Shown piece by piece: positions 25,420 through 34,922 of a stretch of DNA of 45,127 nucleotides. A program made the translations under genes and the position numbers. This DNA comes from Paenirhodobacter populi (lineage in GTDB: Bacteria; Pseudomonadota; Alphaproteobacteria; Rhodobacterales; Rhodobacteraceae), in assembly GCF_004022215.1 (NCBI RefSeq), contig NZ_SAUZ01000029.1:1-45127 (forward strand), read 5' to 3'. Each line of letters opens with the position of its first letter. Position 1 is the first letter of the stretch. The notes under the pieces are model-generated. The model worked only from the letters and a program-made list of their open reading frames with translations. It was not told the DNA's origin and did not search any database.

Positions 25420-26349
25420 TCAGTCATCCCCGTCACCCCGGAAGTCTGCGAGAAGCTGCTCAAGCCGCTCGTCAAGGAAGGTGGAGAAGGCTCTCATCTC
25501 TTCACCGGATGACCGGATGACGATCTTGCCTGGCGCGCTCTCGACCTTCACTCTGCCTTCCGCGAGCACCCGCTTGACGCTGACCGGCGGAGTTGGGCCG
25601 GACTTCTGAGTGAGCGCCCGGATCAGGCCGTGCAACCGTTCATTGCTGCTAGCGGCATCAGTCGGGATCAGCGCAACAAGCGCGGGCTGGTCGAGGTCGG
25701 TCCTCTCTTTCAGAAGGTCCCGCAACTGCTGCCAAGGGCGGCGGCCAGAGTCGTGAGCAGGGCCGATCCGGTCGATGACGGCGCGCGGCACGTCAGTCAC
25801 CACGCCAAGCATCCGGCTGATCGTCGTCTTGTCGACTGCGAGCACTTCCATGATATCTTCGCGAGAAAACTCGTGACGCAGAAGTTGCTCCGCGTAGACC
25901 GATTGCTCGATAAAGCTGCGCTGGAGACGGGCCGCGTTCTCAAGCCCTTGGGAGATCAGCGCCTCCCGGTCGCTGAGTTCCGCGATATGCGCGAGAACCT
26001 GAATGCCGAGCAGTCTACACGCCTCAATCCGCCGCCGGCCGTAGACCACTTCGTAGGGCAGGGGCCCCTGATGGGTGCGGCGGAGTAGGACCGGGAGCTT
26101 CTGTCCAGACGTCCTGATCGAGCTGACCAGGTCCTCTAGGCCGTCCTGAACGTCGAACCGGTCCTTGACAGCGCTCTCAGAAATCTGGGCTGGGTCGATC
26201 TGACGGGCCGCGCCGGCGCTGAGCTGGTCCAGGCCGCGTTGGACGTCGAGCACCCCGGAAAGCTTCCGGGGCTTCTGCTCCTCCTCGGTCGTTGCGGCCT
26301 TGCCATCCCGGACCGCCTTTAGGCTGCTCGCGAGCAGGTTCTTTCGCAT
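25420..26349 (-). CDS. repB: RepB, ParB-type partition protein
   Basis: A 309-residue ParB-family centromere-binding protein. The ParB N-terminal domain contains LLRRTHQGPLPYEVVYGRRR (the GRRR CTPase/partition motif), followed by the HTH region EDIMEVLAVDKTTISRMLGV. Its ATG overlaps the repA stop by one base (TGATG), indicating coupling. It binds the parS-like dyads at its 3' edge and works with RepA in segregation. Confidence 0.96.
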   Translation of the reverse strand: MRKNLLASSLKAVRDGKAATTEEEQKPRKLSGVLDVQRGLDQLSAGAARQIDPAQISESAVKDRFDVQDGLEDLVSSIRTSGQKLPVLLRRTHQGPLPYEVVYGRRRIEACRLLGIQVLAHIAELSDREALISQGLENAARLQRSFIEQSVYAEQLLRHEFSREDIMEVLAVDKTTISRMLGVVTDVPRAVIDRIGPAHDSGRRPWQQLRDLLKERTDLDQPALVALIPTDAASSNERLHGLIRALTQKSGPTPPVSVKRVLAEGRVKVESAPGKIVIRSSGEEMRAFSTFLDERLEQLLADFRGDGDD

Positions 26350-27545
26350 CAGATCCTCCCCCAGCTTTGTTGTAGCATCGCGTGAAGCTCTTCGGTCACC
26401 TCGTGTATGGACTGGATCGCCCGCTCATAAGTCTTTCGGTTGCGCATCTCGCTGAGCTCGACCTCAAGCACGCTCTGCTGCGAGACCCCGGCTTCGCTGA
26501 TTGCGGCGGATTTCAGGAAAGCTGATTTCATAACCGCTTCGCCGAACAGGTCTCGAATGAAGGAGGCGAAGTCGACCTGGGTCGCCACGTTCGTGTCGAA
26601 GCGACTCAGCAAGAACCGAAAATTATCGAACAGACCGACCCCGGCGCTCTCGTGCAAGACCTCGGTCAACGAGGACGCCATGTTGAGAAATTGGGCCGCC
26701 GAGGCGAGGTCGACGCGTTCTGGGATGATCGTCATGACGATATTCTGAGCGGCGCAGATCGCGGACAGAGTCACGTAACCAAGCTGCGGCGGGCAGTCGA
26801 GGATGACCACGTCATAGTCATCCTTCACCGTGTGAAGCGCGGAGCGGATCTTGTCGAAAAAGACGGGTAACTCGCCCTTGCTAAGCGCGGCCGGCGTTTC
26901 ATGCTCGAATTCGGCGACCTGGATGCCGCCGGGCAACAAGTCGAGGTTCGGAAAATAGCTGTGTTTGATCACGTCGGTGATCTGTTTTGGCCCCTCACCC
27001 GTCTCCCGGTCCCGGTAGCGGATGACGTCATATAGCGAGCCGCCGTCGAAAAAATCGAGCTCAGGCTGATAGCCGAAGAATGTGGTCAGCGACGCCTGCG
27101 GGTCGCAGTCCACAGCGAGCACCCGGTAGCCCCGCATCGCGAGGTCCTGGGCCGCGTGAATAGCGGTTGAGGTCTTCCCGGAGCCGCCCTTGAAGTTGAC
27201 GAACGCGATGACCTGAGTGAGGTCATCCGAGCCGCGGCGTCCGGGGCGGAACTGGTCCGGGTTCTTGGCGGTCGAAGCCAGCACCCGTCGGATCTCATGA
27301 ATCTCATCCGCCGAATATTTTCGGCGCCCACCCGGACCCATCTCGACTTCGGGAATCCGGCCTTCGTGATGGGCCTTTCTGAGATATCCGTCCGCGACGC
27401 CGAGGTAATAGCTTGCTTCACCGGCCGAAAATTTCCGGAGCGTCTTGACCTCATGGGGCGCAAATGAGTTCTCTGACAGCGCTTTAAGCGCCGTGGTGAG
27501 GTCCTTTGCAAAGCCCAAAAGGTGCTCGTGTAGCGCCTGTGTCAT
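26349..27545 (-). CDS. repA: RepA, ParA-type partition ATPase
   Basis: A 398-residue ParA-family ATPase with the deviant Walker motif FKGGSGKTSTAIH (about 118-130), a DCDPQASLT motif and a VVILDCPPQLGY motif. The N-terminal 100 residues carry a winged-HTH region (FSAGEASYYLGVADGYLRK), as expected for plasmid RepA proteins that autorepress the rep operon. First gene of the operon; a 16-bp-spacer promoter is seen 200 bp upstream. Confidence 0.96.
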   Translation of the reverse strand: MTQALHEHLLGFAKDLTTALKALSENSFAPHEVKTLRKFSAGEASYYLGVADGYLRKAHHEGRIPEVEMGPGGRRKYSADEIHEIRRVLASTAKNPDQFRPGRRGSDDLTQVIAFVNFKGGSGKTSTAIHAAQDLAMRGYRVLAVDCDPQASLTTFFGYQPELDFFDGGSLYDVIRYRDRETGEGPKQITDVIKHSYFPNLDLLPGGIQVAEFEHETPAALSKGELPVFFDKIRSALHTVKDDYDVVILDCPPQLGYVTLSAICAAQNIVMTIIPERVDLASAAQFLNMASSLTEVLHESAGVGLFDNFRFLLSRFDTNVATQVDFASFIRDLFGEAVMKSAFLKSAAISEAGVSQQSVLEVELSEMRNRKTYERAIQSIHEVTEELHAMLQQSWGRI

Positions 27546-27750
27546 CTGTCCGCTCTCGTTTTTCGGTGAGGCCAGGAACGGTAACCGCCCGAATTTTTCG
27601 CTTATTGCGTCCAGTCTATGCCGATAGGTCGGTCAAAGCGCAAGAAAAGTTTGCTACCATCGGAACGGAAATACACAGGGAGTAGGGGGTTCAACCGTTC
27701 CGGCGTTCACACGCAGGCTGAGATTGGATGTACAACATATTGAAATATAT

Positions 27751-27778
27751 ATGTTAATAATATCCACAGTCTTGTCAA
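27751..27778 (-). promoter_or_regulatory. candidate repABC promoter
   Basis: On the minus strand, TTGACA (27778-27773) and TAACAT (27756-27751) are spaced 16 bp in an AT-rich stretch that also holds ATATATATGT and a near-match to a DnaA box (TATCCACA). It lies about 206 bp upstream of repA. The 27546-28031 gap shows no gene. Confidence 0.5.
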
Positions 27779-28031
27779 CAGAGGCTGATTTTCGGGCAAG
27801 GGGTGCGGAAGTGTCCCTAATCGGAATTCTGGCGATCGGAACGCCACATCGTGAAGAGTAGGTGGATCGGCGTCTCGTGAGGCCGACTCGGTGCCGAACG
27901 ATTCACGGTTGCTATAAGAACGTAAATCATTCCTGCTCGACTACAGGCTGGTTGATTGAACTGGCAAGGTCTTTGAAGCAGGACTGAGTTTCTGCCGAGG
28001 TAAAAGCCCAGCAGCTTTTGTCAGGTTCACC

Positions 28032-28900
28032 CTAAACTATTGTGTCTTCGTTGATACCCTGCGGGTCATTTAGGCGTTGGCCGAGTTGCTTCTGCATATG
28101 CCGTTCGTCGACCTCGGCCGAGGAGGCGAGCCCGGCGCGGAGGCTATGTTCCGATAAGAGGGCGGGGCGATCTTTCTCAGGTAGATCGGCCCTGTAGCCC
28201 GGCGGCCTCACGGTCCTTGAGGAGGAATGGTCCTGGCTCCTTTCCCCACCCGTGATTCGACAGAACAATAGGCCTTGGCTGATGGGGGCCAGTTTCAGCC
28301 GCAGCTCTCCAGCGCCTCGACCGGGCAGGTCGCGGGCGAAGACCTGCGGCCGATCTTGACTTGCGTCAGCCAGTTTTGCCGCGCAGGGAGACCAGAGGCC
28401 GCCTGGTAGTACCTCTATTAACCCGCGCACATCTTTGGTTTGGTCGTGACCCGGATCCAGTCCGGTGATCTCCGAATGCCGCATCCCGCCGGTGAAACCG
28501 ATCAGCAGCATGGCGGGGTCACGAAGACCGTGAAGGTCTGCTAGGGTCGCAGGTCTCCAGCATGGCCAAAAGGTCCTCGGGCAGGACCGCTTCCTTTTGC
28601 CGAGGTGGTGCAGAATAAGTGTTGCGGATGCCGGCGAGCACGGTGGCGATATGCCGTTCACGTCGATCGAGGCTCAGCCCTCGCGACGTGTAGCCCTAGC
28701 CAGCGCTGAGGGGCAACGCTCAATGGTTGAGACGGCATTCTTCCGGTTGCCGGCGGATTTCAGGCCGCTGGCACAGGCGGTGATGTCGAGGCCAACGGCC
28801 TGCGGATCGGGCATGAGCGCGTCCAACCCCTTACGGCGATACCCGCCGTGAAATGCTTCCGGTCGGCGGCATAAGCCTTGTGGGTGTTGGCGGAACTCTC
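28032..28900 (-). pseudogene. tyrosine recombinase, decayed
   Basis: Recombinase segments appear in several frames: HPQGLCRRPEAFHGG, HIATVLAGIRNTYSAPPRQK, LRDPAMLLIGFTGGMRHSEI (Arg region) and LLSEHSLRAGLASSAEV (H-x-x-R region). Frameshifts near 28560-28660 break the N-terminal half, and the last third has no catalytic Tyr. It is related in layout to the intact enzyme at 29911-30954. Its start is fused with the fic remnant upstream, so the left limit is approximate. Confidence 0.75.
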
Positions 28901-28959
28901 CATTTTTCATAGCCGCATGCCTGTCTCGCAAGATCGCGCAGGGCAGGGCGAGGGGAGCT

Positions 28960-29576
28960 GCTTGTTCATCGTGGTCTGCGGCGGCTCCGATCTGACGCAA
29001 GAGCAATGCCGGCAGCAGGGTGGTGTCACCGCGATAGGCCGCGATCGATACGGCGAGCATCGCGTCGGGCGGCACGTCCTCCCAGGTGATCGGATAGTCG
29101 GCTCGTTCCGCCAAGTATCGTACATATTCGCGCAGGGTGCGGCCATTACCATCCCTGAATGGATGCGGGACGTTCAACTCACCCATGAGCCAGGCCATGC
29201 GCTCAGCAAAGCGCTCGGCCGACAGCCCGGCAAGCCAGTTTTCTCGCCCAAGCTCAACCATCAGCCGCGTGCCCTCCTGGTCGATGAAGCGTCAGTTGGC
29301 GAAGCGATTGCCCCCTTTGGAGATGTCCACGTCCCGCACCGTTCCGGCCCAGGGATAGATGTCACCAAACAGGGCGCGATGAATTGCCAACACAGGTAGG
29401 AGAAATCCGGCCCCCTGCTGGCTAGGGCAGAGGCGAGTTCTGTATCTAAAAGGTGGCCAGCGCGACGATCGTGGCTTCGACCTGATCGAGTTCTGCCTGA
29501 TCCGTGATGCCGAGCAGATTGTTGAGTACGCTGCTCTGAGGGTCGAGATGTCGATCGTCGCTATCGTATTTCGCTA
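28960..29576 (-). pseudogene. Fic-domain toxin, decayed
   Basis: The Fic motif HPFRDGNGRTLR is intact, preceded by FGDIYPWAGTVRDVDISKGG and, further upstream, KYDSDDRHLDPQSSVLNNL. An in-frame TGA at 29294-29292 follows GGNRFAN, there is a frameshift between the first and second segments, and the expected start codon right after the antitoxin reads ATA. Fic enzymes transfer AMP to target proteins. Immediately 3' of an intact Fic-inhibiting antitoxin. The 3' limit is approximate because the frame runs on into recombinase debris. Confidence 0.8.
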
Positions 29577-29580
29577 TACC

Positions 29581-29802
29581 TCAATCTGTGGCTGAAACTC
29601 TGCGGTATCGCTCCAGCAGGCGAACGCGAAGCTCGGTTGGACTGAGGTCGCCAGCTGCGACTTCCCGCAGTTCGGCCAAGGCCAGTGGATCAACGCGCAG
29701 GCCCTCGATCTCCTGGCTGGCAATCGCGCTCGCCAGAATCCGTGCGGGCGGCATGGATCTGGTCGGCTTATCGGTCCGGGACTGGGTGGTTTTGATGCGC
29801 AT
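29581..29802 (-). CDS. Fic antitoxin, VbhA-like
   Basis: A 73-residue protein. ASAIASQEIEGLRVDPLAL contains the Fic inhibitory helix motif [S/T]xxxE[G/N] (SQEIEG), and the downstream ELREVAAGDLSPTELRVRLL matches VbhA-type antitoxins. The Glu of this motif blocks ATP binding in the partner Fic protein. GAGGAA lies upstream of ATG 29802. The antitoxin frame is intact although the neighbouring toxin is not. Confidence 0.82.
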   Translation of the reverse strand: MRIKTTQSRTDKPTRSMPPARILASAIASQEIEGLRVDPLALAELREVAAGDLSPTELRVRLLERYRRVSATD

Positions 29803-29910
29803 CGCGGTATTCCTCTTCTGTCGTATCCTGTCTTAGCAGATACGAGGCGGAGTTGCTTCATCAGCCTTGACGCTTCCTTCGGCTTGGCCGCGGAATTTCC
29901 CCGGGCGTTC

Positions 29911-30954
29911 TCATTCCAGCAGGTCGGTTGCGGGGTTCTGCTCGATTTCCACATCGGCATAGTAACGGCCTGCCTGCTGGACGGAACGATGCAGCGACAG
30001 CTTCATCGCCGCTTGCAACGGCGCACCGTCCAGTGCCGCCTGCGTCAGAAAGCCCGATCGCAGCCCGTGCGGCGTGGCGTAATCCTCGGGTAGGCCCGCG
30101 GCCTTCAGCCGGGCGCGCAGGATGATGCGGATCGCGTCCGGGGCAAGCGGGCGGGGCAGGGGACGCCCGGCCCGGCTGACGGGGCGGAAGAGGGGGCCGT
30201 TGTCGATCCGCGCGGCCTCGATCCAATGCGCCAAGGCACGGGCGGCGCGCCCCTTGACCGGCAGGCGCGGCGCCGCACCCCGCGCCGTGGTCTTGGTTTC
30301 CAGAAGCCGCAGCCAGATCAGCCCGCGTTCGGCAAAGTCACTCAGGTCGATGTCGTCGCGCTTCAGCCCGGTGATCTCCGACCGCCGCCGCCCGCCCGAG
30401 GCGAAGCCTAGCATCAGCACCGCCCGGTCGCGGATCCCGCGCAGGCTGTCGTCGCAGGTGGCCAGCAGGGTTTCCAGCACGTCGCGGGTGACGGGGCGGG
30501 GGGATTTCGGTTTCTCGGGCCGGGCCGCGGCCTTGCGCGCCTTGGCCCGCGCCTGACGCAGGAGCGGCGCCTCAAACGGCGAGGGCAGGTTGCGGATCCG
30601 GTGAAACGCCCGCCACGAGGCGATCCGCCGGTCCAGCGTCGACGGGGCAGGGCAGTCGAGCGACCGCCGCAGCCCCGCCGCGATCAGCTCCATCGCTGCG
30701 TCATGCGCATTGGTGCCGGGCCGGTCGTTCAGGTCGATGGAATGGTCGAGCACGAACCGCAGCGCGACACGCTCGTCCTCCGGCCAGACGAGCGGCTGCC
30801 CGAACACCGCCGCCTTCCATGCGGCGATATAGGCCAGATCGCGTTCCCAGGCCCGAAGCGTGTTCGTGGGCGTGCCGCGACGGTAGAGATCTGTGAGGGT
30901 CTGTTCCTCATCCTTCGACAGGCTGGAAAAGCTGATCGGAACCGGCGTGGGCAT
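29911..30954 (-). CDS. tyrosine recombinase / site-specific integrase
   Basis: A 347-residue intact tyrosine recombinase. SAM-like N-terminal domain (TPTNTLRAWERDLAYIAAWK), then a catalytic domain with Arg in FASGGRRRSEI, Lys after LLETKTTARG, HGLRSG (H-x-x-R) and the terminal LSLHRSVQQAGRYYADV holding His and the Tyr nucleophile. It resembles XerC/D-like plasmid recombinases that resolve multimers or integrate elements. It lies upstream of the fic module; no attachment site was recognised. Confidence 0.92.
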   Translation of the reverse strand: MPTPVPISFSSLSKDEEQTLTDLYRRGTPTNTLRAWERDLAYIAAWKAAVFGQPLVWPEDERVALRFVLDHSIDLNDRPGTNAHDAAMELIAAGLRRSLDCPAPSTLDRRIASWRAFHRIRNLPSPFEAPLLRQARAKARKAAARPEKPKSPRPVTRDVLETLLATCDDSLRGIRDRAVLMLGFASGGRRRSEITGLKRDDIDLSDFAERGLIWLRLLETKTTARGAAPRLPVKGRAARALAHWIEAARIDNGPLFRPVSRAGRPLPRPLAPDAIRIILRARLKAAGLPEDYATPHGLRSGFLTQAALDGAPLQAAMKLSLHRSVQQAGRYYADVEIEQNPATDLLE

Positions 30955-31738
30955 GGTGGTTTCTCCCGTGGTTTCGGGGAAGGATGGCGGAAGGCCGCCG
31001 GATTTTCAACACTCATGATAAGCATGACTTATCGTGAATAACTAAGGAGGTATTAAAGATCATCTATAATCCGCATATAATCCTAATAATACGGTTATAC
31101 GGAGCGAATTGATGGAAGATGATGATCTTCATAGGATCATGAAGAACTGCCACCACGCAGGACTCTTGGCTTGATCGTATCGCGAGAAGAAGAGTACCCG
31201 GCCGTGGGAAAGCCGCGGGTCGGCCATCTTCGCCCGCTGGATGGGCGCCCGATAGCCTGTACCGCAATGACGGCCACAGCTTGATGGTGGAACCGATACA
31301 GCCATCCCGCTGGGTAGATCGGGATCAGCGACACCCGGTTCTTCAGGTTTTGCCCCGACGATCTCCTCCCTACTATGGCAATTTGTATTTGCAGCACTAG
31401 GGGATGGAGCTCTCTATTCGGTGTGAAGCAGCGATGACGACAGCAGACTCTGACCGGATGTTGAAAACGGACAGGCGCACGCCGCTGGTCAGATGTTTGG
31501 CGATCCCACGCACTAGCGGAGCTGGTCGCCAATCGGGCTATGCAACTGGGGATGAATGGAGCGCGGGTCTGTTTTGCGCGAAGAGAGACTTGGCGGTGAC
31601 AACTTCGATAAGACGGACAGGCGAATGTCTGACGTCGAGAATGCTTTCGGTCGTAGGGGGCAGCAGGGTGGGTAGATGCGTTGCGGGGCTACAGCGCTCA
31701 GACTACCGCAGGAGGGGCATTTATCAGATCGCCTCAAT
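30955..31738. other. 784-bp intergenic region, no gene seen
   Basis: The first 150 bp are AT-rich (31030-31120) with short imperfect inverted repeats and probably hold the recombinase promoter. The remainder is of mixed composition, with only short open frames lacking ribosome binding sites or recognisable motifs. Confidence 0.4.
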
Positions 31739-31774
31739 ATAAAACCGCGCCTGTCCGACATGGGGCAGGCGCGG
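31739..31774 (-). terminator. intrinsic terminator of the dgo-tct operon
   Basis: Minus strand: a CCGCGCCTG-CC stem pairs with GG-CAGGCGCGG around a short loop, followed by TTTTAT. It starts 25 bp after the tctA stop codon. Confidence 0.85.
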
Positions 31775-31798
31775 ATATTGTACTCTTTCAACGCTGTT

Positions 31799-33319
31799 TC
31801 AGGTATTCGTCGCGACGCTACCTGCCTTTGCGCTTGTCAGTTTGCGCTTCAGGCTCAGCAGGAACGGCATGACGATGGTGAACAGGGCCAGCAGCAGCAA
31901 AACCACCGTGATCGGCCGGGTGTAGAGGAAATCGTAGGAACCGCCCGACATAGACAACGCACGGCGGAAGTTGGCCTCGGCCATCGGTCCCATGATCAGA
32001 GCAAGGATGACGGGGGAGGCGGGAAAACCCCACTTCTGCATGAAATATCCGACCCCGCCTGCGATCAGCATCAGATAGACATCGAACATTGAATTGTTCA
32101 GTGCATAGGTGCCGACGGTGCACAGGGCAATGATGCCGGGGGTCAGGATGGAGCGGGGCACGCGCACGACGCGGCCCACGACGCGCGAACAGAGCAATCC
32201 CATAATTACCATCGCCAGATAGCACAGCAGCATCCCGGCAAAGAGCGTGAAGACCAGATCGGAGTTGTGTTCGAATAGCAAAGGCCCGGGTTGCAGACCC
32301 TGAAGCGTCAACGCTCCAAGCATGATTGCCGTCACTGCGTCGCCAGGAATGCCGAGCGTCAGCATCGTCAGGAGTGCCCCGCCGGTACAGGCGCTTGCCG
32401 AAGCTTCACACGAGGCAATGACCGCGGGCTCTCCCTTACCGAAGGTTTCGGGCGTCTTGCTGAAGCGTCGGGCTTCGTTATAGGCGACGAAACCCGCGAT
32501 GTCTGACCCGGCACCCGGCACCATGCCGATGATCGTACCGATCCCGGTGGAACGCAGGATCGAGGTGCTCAATCGCCGCCATAGGCTCATCCCCGGAAAC
32601 AGCCGCCCCAACTGCATCGCGGTTTCCTTCACGGATCCCTTGCTGTTTTCGAAGGCACGGAAGGCTTCGCTCATCGCGAACAGGCCGATCATCACCGGGA
32701 TCAGCGGCACCTCGTACAGCTCGCTCATGCCACCGGTGAAACGGGGCATCCCCGCCATCGGATCCAGCCCGACCGTCGCGACGATCAGCCCGAGAATCCC
32801 GGCAATGATCCCCTTGACCGGGCTTTCCGCAGAAATGCCCGCGATCACCGACAGGCCGAACACCGCAAGGGCGAAGGTTTCGGCGGCGCTGAAGTTCAGT
32901 GCGAAACCAGCAATGACGGGGCCCAGAAAGACCATGACCATCACGCTGATGGTGCCGCCGATGTAGGAAGATATCGCTGCGATCGACAGAGCAATTCCTC
33001 CTTCCCCGCGGCGCGCCATTTCATTGCCGTCGATGGTGATCGCGGCGGAGGCGGGCGTGCCGGGTATGCGCAGCAGGATTGAGGTGATGGATCCGCCATA
33101 CACCCCGCCAAAGAAGATACCGCAGATCAGCAGGATACCAGAAACCGGGTCCATCCCGAAGGTGAAGGGAAGAGCGATCGCCACACCCATCGCGACGCTC
33201 AGACCGGGGGTCGCGCCCACAAGGATGCCTAGTGCGACTCCTACGATGGCCAATAGAATGGCCATCGGGTGGGATCCGAGTGTCATGATACCGGCCCCGA
33301 GAGACTCAAGTTGTTGCAT
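31799..33319 (-). CDS. tctA: tripartite tricarboxylate transporter, large membrane subunit TctA
   Basis: A 506-residue, roughly 12-segment membrane protein. GILVGATPGLSVAMGVAIAL and FGGVYGGSITSILLRIPGTP are hallmark TctA stretches. It forms the permease with TctB and accepts substrate from periplasmic TctC, driven by an ion gradient. AGAGGA lies ahead of ATG 33319, 24 bp after tctB. Last gene of the galactonate operon. Confidence 0.95.
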   Translation of the reverse strand: MQQLESLGAGIMTLGSHPMAILLAIVGVALGILVGATPGLSVAMGVAIALPFTFGMDPVSGILLICGIFFGGVYGGSITSILLRIPGTPASAAITIDGNEMARRGEGGIALSIAAISSYIGGTISVMVMVFLGPVIAGFALNFSAAETFALAVFGLSVIAGISAESPVKGIIAGILGLIVATVGLDPMAGMPRFTGGMSELYEVPLIPVMIGLFAMSEAFRAFENSKGSVKETAMQLGRLFPGMSLWRRLSTSILRSTGIGTIIGMVPGAGSDIAGFVAYNEARRFSKTPETFGKGEPAVIASCEASASACTGGALLTMLTLGIPGDAVTAIMLGALTLQGLQPGPLLFEHNSDLVFTLFAGMLLCYLAMVIMGLLCSRVVGRVVRVPRSILTPGIIALCTVGTYALNNSMFDVYLMLIAGGVGYFMQKWGFPASPVILALIMGPMAEANFRRALSMSGGSYDFLYTRPITVVLLLLALFTIVMPFLLSLKRKLTSAKAGSVATNT

Positions 33320-33343
33320 CTTCGATATCCTCTCTCTCGGCCG

Positions 33344-33856
33344 TCACTCGAAGAGCGATCCGGTGGGCAGCGGTACAAGCAGCAGCCATGAAAACAGCAT
33401 GTAAATCGCTCCCGAAAGGCAGGCCGCCAACAATATGGTCAGGATGAAGTCGCGGCGCCCGAGCAGCAGCATCAGGACGATCAGCGCGACGAAAGTGGCC
33501 GGAAGGAATCCGATCATCTCGATTCCGACCGCGTAGCCAACGCTGATGGCGAAGCTCAGCACGACGGCAAGATAATCGGGTTTGGTCCTGTCGCCGCTCA
33601 AGTTCGCCGCCAGAACCGGCGCGCGCCAGGTTTGGACCGCAAGGAGAACCGACAGGGCAATCAGAATGGCCGAATAGAAAGTGGGGAATGCTGCGGGGCC
33701 GACATCATTGCTCATGGCAAACCGCGGAAGCTTCTGTGCAGCGAGAGCGGTGATCACGCCAATCACCATGCAAACGCCCGAAATCATCAGGATTGCGAGC
33801 CTGTCATCGCGACGGAGTGACGGGACCTGCTCGCCAGGATTGCTGGCACTGTCCAT
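33344..33856 (-). CDS. tctB: tripartite tricarboxylate transporter, small membrane subunit TctB
   Basis: A 170-residue protein with four hydrophobic segments (for example ILMISGVCMVIGVITALAAQ and FILTILLAACLSGAIYMLFS), the size and topology of TctB. ATG 33856 has GGGAGG upstream and is preferred over a start 16 codons earlier. Lies between tctC and tctA. Confidence 0.9.
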   Translation of the reverse strand: MDSASNPGEQVPSLRRDDRLAILMISGVCMVIGVITALAAQKLPRFAMSNDVGPAAFPTFYSAILIALSVLLAVQTWRAPVLAANLSGDRTKPDYLAVVLSFAISVGYAVGIEMIGFLPATFVALIVLMLLLGRRDFILTILLAACLSGAIYMLFSWLLLVPLPTGSLFE

Positions 33857-33914
33857 AAGACTACCTCCCTTTGATCGGACGTGTCCGGCCGGATGGCCGG
33901 ACACGCGCCGTCAA

Positions 33915-34871
33915 TCAGTTTCCAACAAGATTGATGTTCGAAATCAGATCGCCAAACTGCTGGTCATCCTGCGCGATGGCCTTCGCAAATTCCGGCGCGT
34001 CCAGATAGGCTTCGGTCATGTTCATCCGTTTCATCTGGGCTTGGAATTCGGGATTTTCGGCAACCTTGCGGCTGACCTCACGCAGGGTGTTGATCACGTC
34101 ATCGGGCGTGTTCTTCGGCGCCAGAAGGCCGCGCCAGGTGCCGACCGACACGTCATACCCCAGTTCGCTCATCGTGGGGATTTCCGGGAACAGCGCTGAC
34201 CGTTCCTTGTCCATCACGCCCAGCAGGCGCAACTGACCGGCTTCGACATACGTGGACACTTCGGCGGGTGAGACGCTGACGGCTTCGATATGGCCGCCGA
34301 TCAGGGTGGTCACTGCTGGGTTGGCACCCTCGAACGGAACATTGTTGAATTCGGCCCCTGCGGCTTTGCCGAAGGCTACGGCAGCAAGGTGATAGATCGA
34401 ACCGGTGCCGGAACTGCCGACGCGGATCGTGTTGGGCTTTTCCTTGGCTGCGGCAACGAAGTCCTCGAGCGTTTGCCACGACGAATCCGCACGCACCGTG
34501 ATCGCCGCGGGTTCGGCGTTGATCCGGGCAATCGGACGGAAATCATCCACCTTGAAAGGGGCGATCCCCAGATGTGGCAGGATCGTGATCTCGACGAAGC
34601 CCATGGCGAGCTTGTAGCCGTTGGGACGCGCCCGGGCCACATCCGTCAGACCCACAGCCCCGCCGCCTCCGGGCTTGTTCACGACGCCCATGGGCTTCGC
34701 CAAAAGCTTGTTCGCATGATCGACGAAGGACCGGGTCAGAAGGTCGGTACCCCCGCCAGCGGCGGTCGGGACGATCACTTCGATATTGCGTGCCGGGTAG
34801 TTCTGTGCGGTGGCGGGCAGGGTGCCAAGAAGCCCCAGCAGCAGTCCAGCAATTGCCTGTTTGAATTTCAT
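33915..34871 (-). CDS. tctC: tripartite tricarboxylate transporter, solute-binding protein TctC
   Basis: A 318-residue periplasmic protein. The signal peptide MKFKQAIAGLLLGLLGTLPA ends near ATAQ. Mature start YPARNIEVIVPTAAGGGTDL and the GVVNKPGGGG loop are typical of the TctC/Bug family. It should bind a carboxylate; from its operon the likely ligand is D-galactonate or a related sugar acid. GGAGGAA precedes the ATG. Confidence 0.93.
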   Translation of the reverse strand: MKFKQAIAGLLLGLLGTLPATAQNYPARNIEVIVPTAAGGGTDLLTRSFVDHANKLLAKPMGVVNKPGGGGAVGLTDVARARPNGYKLAMGFVEITILPHLGIAPFKVDDFRPIARINAEPAAITVRADSSWQTLEDFVAAAKEKPNTIRVGSSGTGSIYHLAAVAFGKAAGAEFNNVPFEGANPAVTTLIGGHIEAVSVSPAEVSTYVEAGQLRLLGVMDKERSALFPEIPTMSELGYDVSVGTWRGLLAPKNTPDDVINTLREVSRKVAENPEFQAQMKRMNMTEAYLDAPEFAKAIAQDDQQFGDLISNINLVGN

Positions 34872-34922
34872 GTCTGTATTCCTCCCTACTTAAAGCGCGA
34901 ATGGCTTGCTCCCGTTCGCTGG

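Noticed and set aside
27759-27770. DnaA box upstream of repA as a replication origin
   Set aside because: A single near-match (TATCCACAG); repABC origins generally lie within repC, so I do not call an origin here.
31137-31742. Short open frames between the recombinase and tctA
   Set aside because: No ribosome binding sites, no motifs, and frames overlap each other on both strands.
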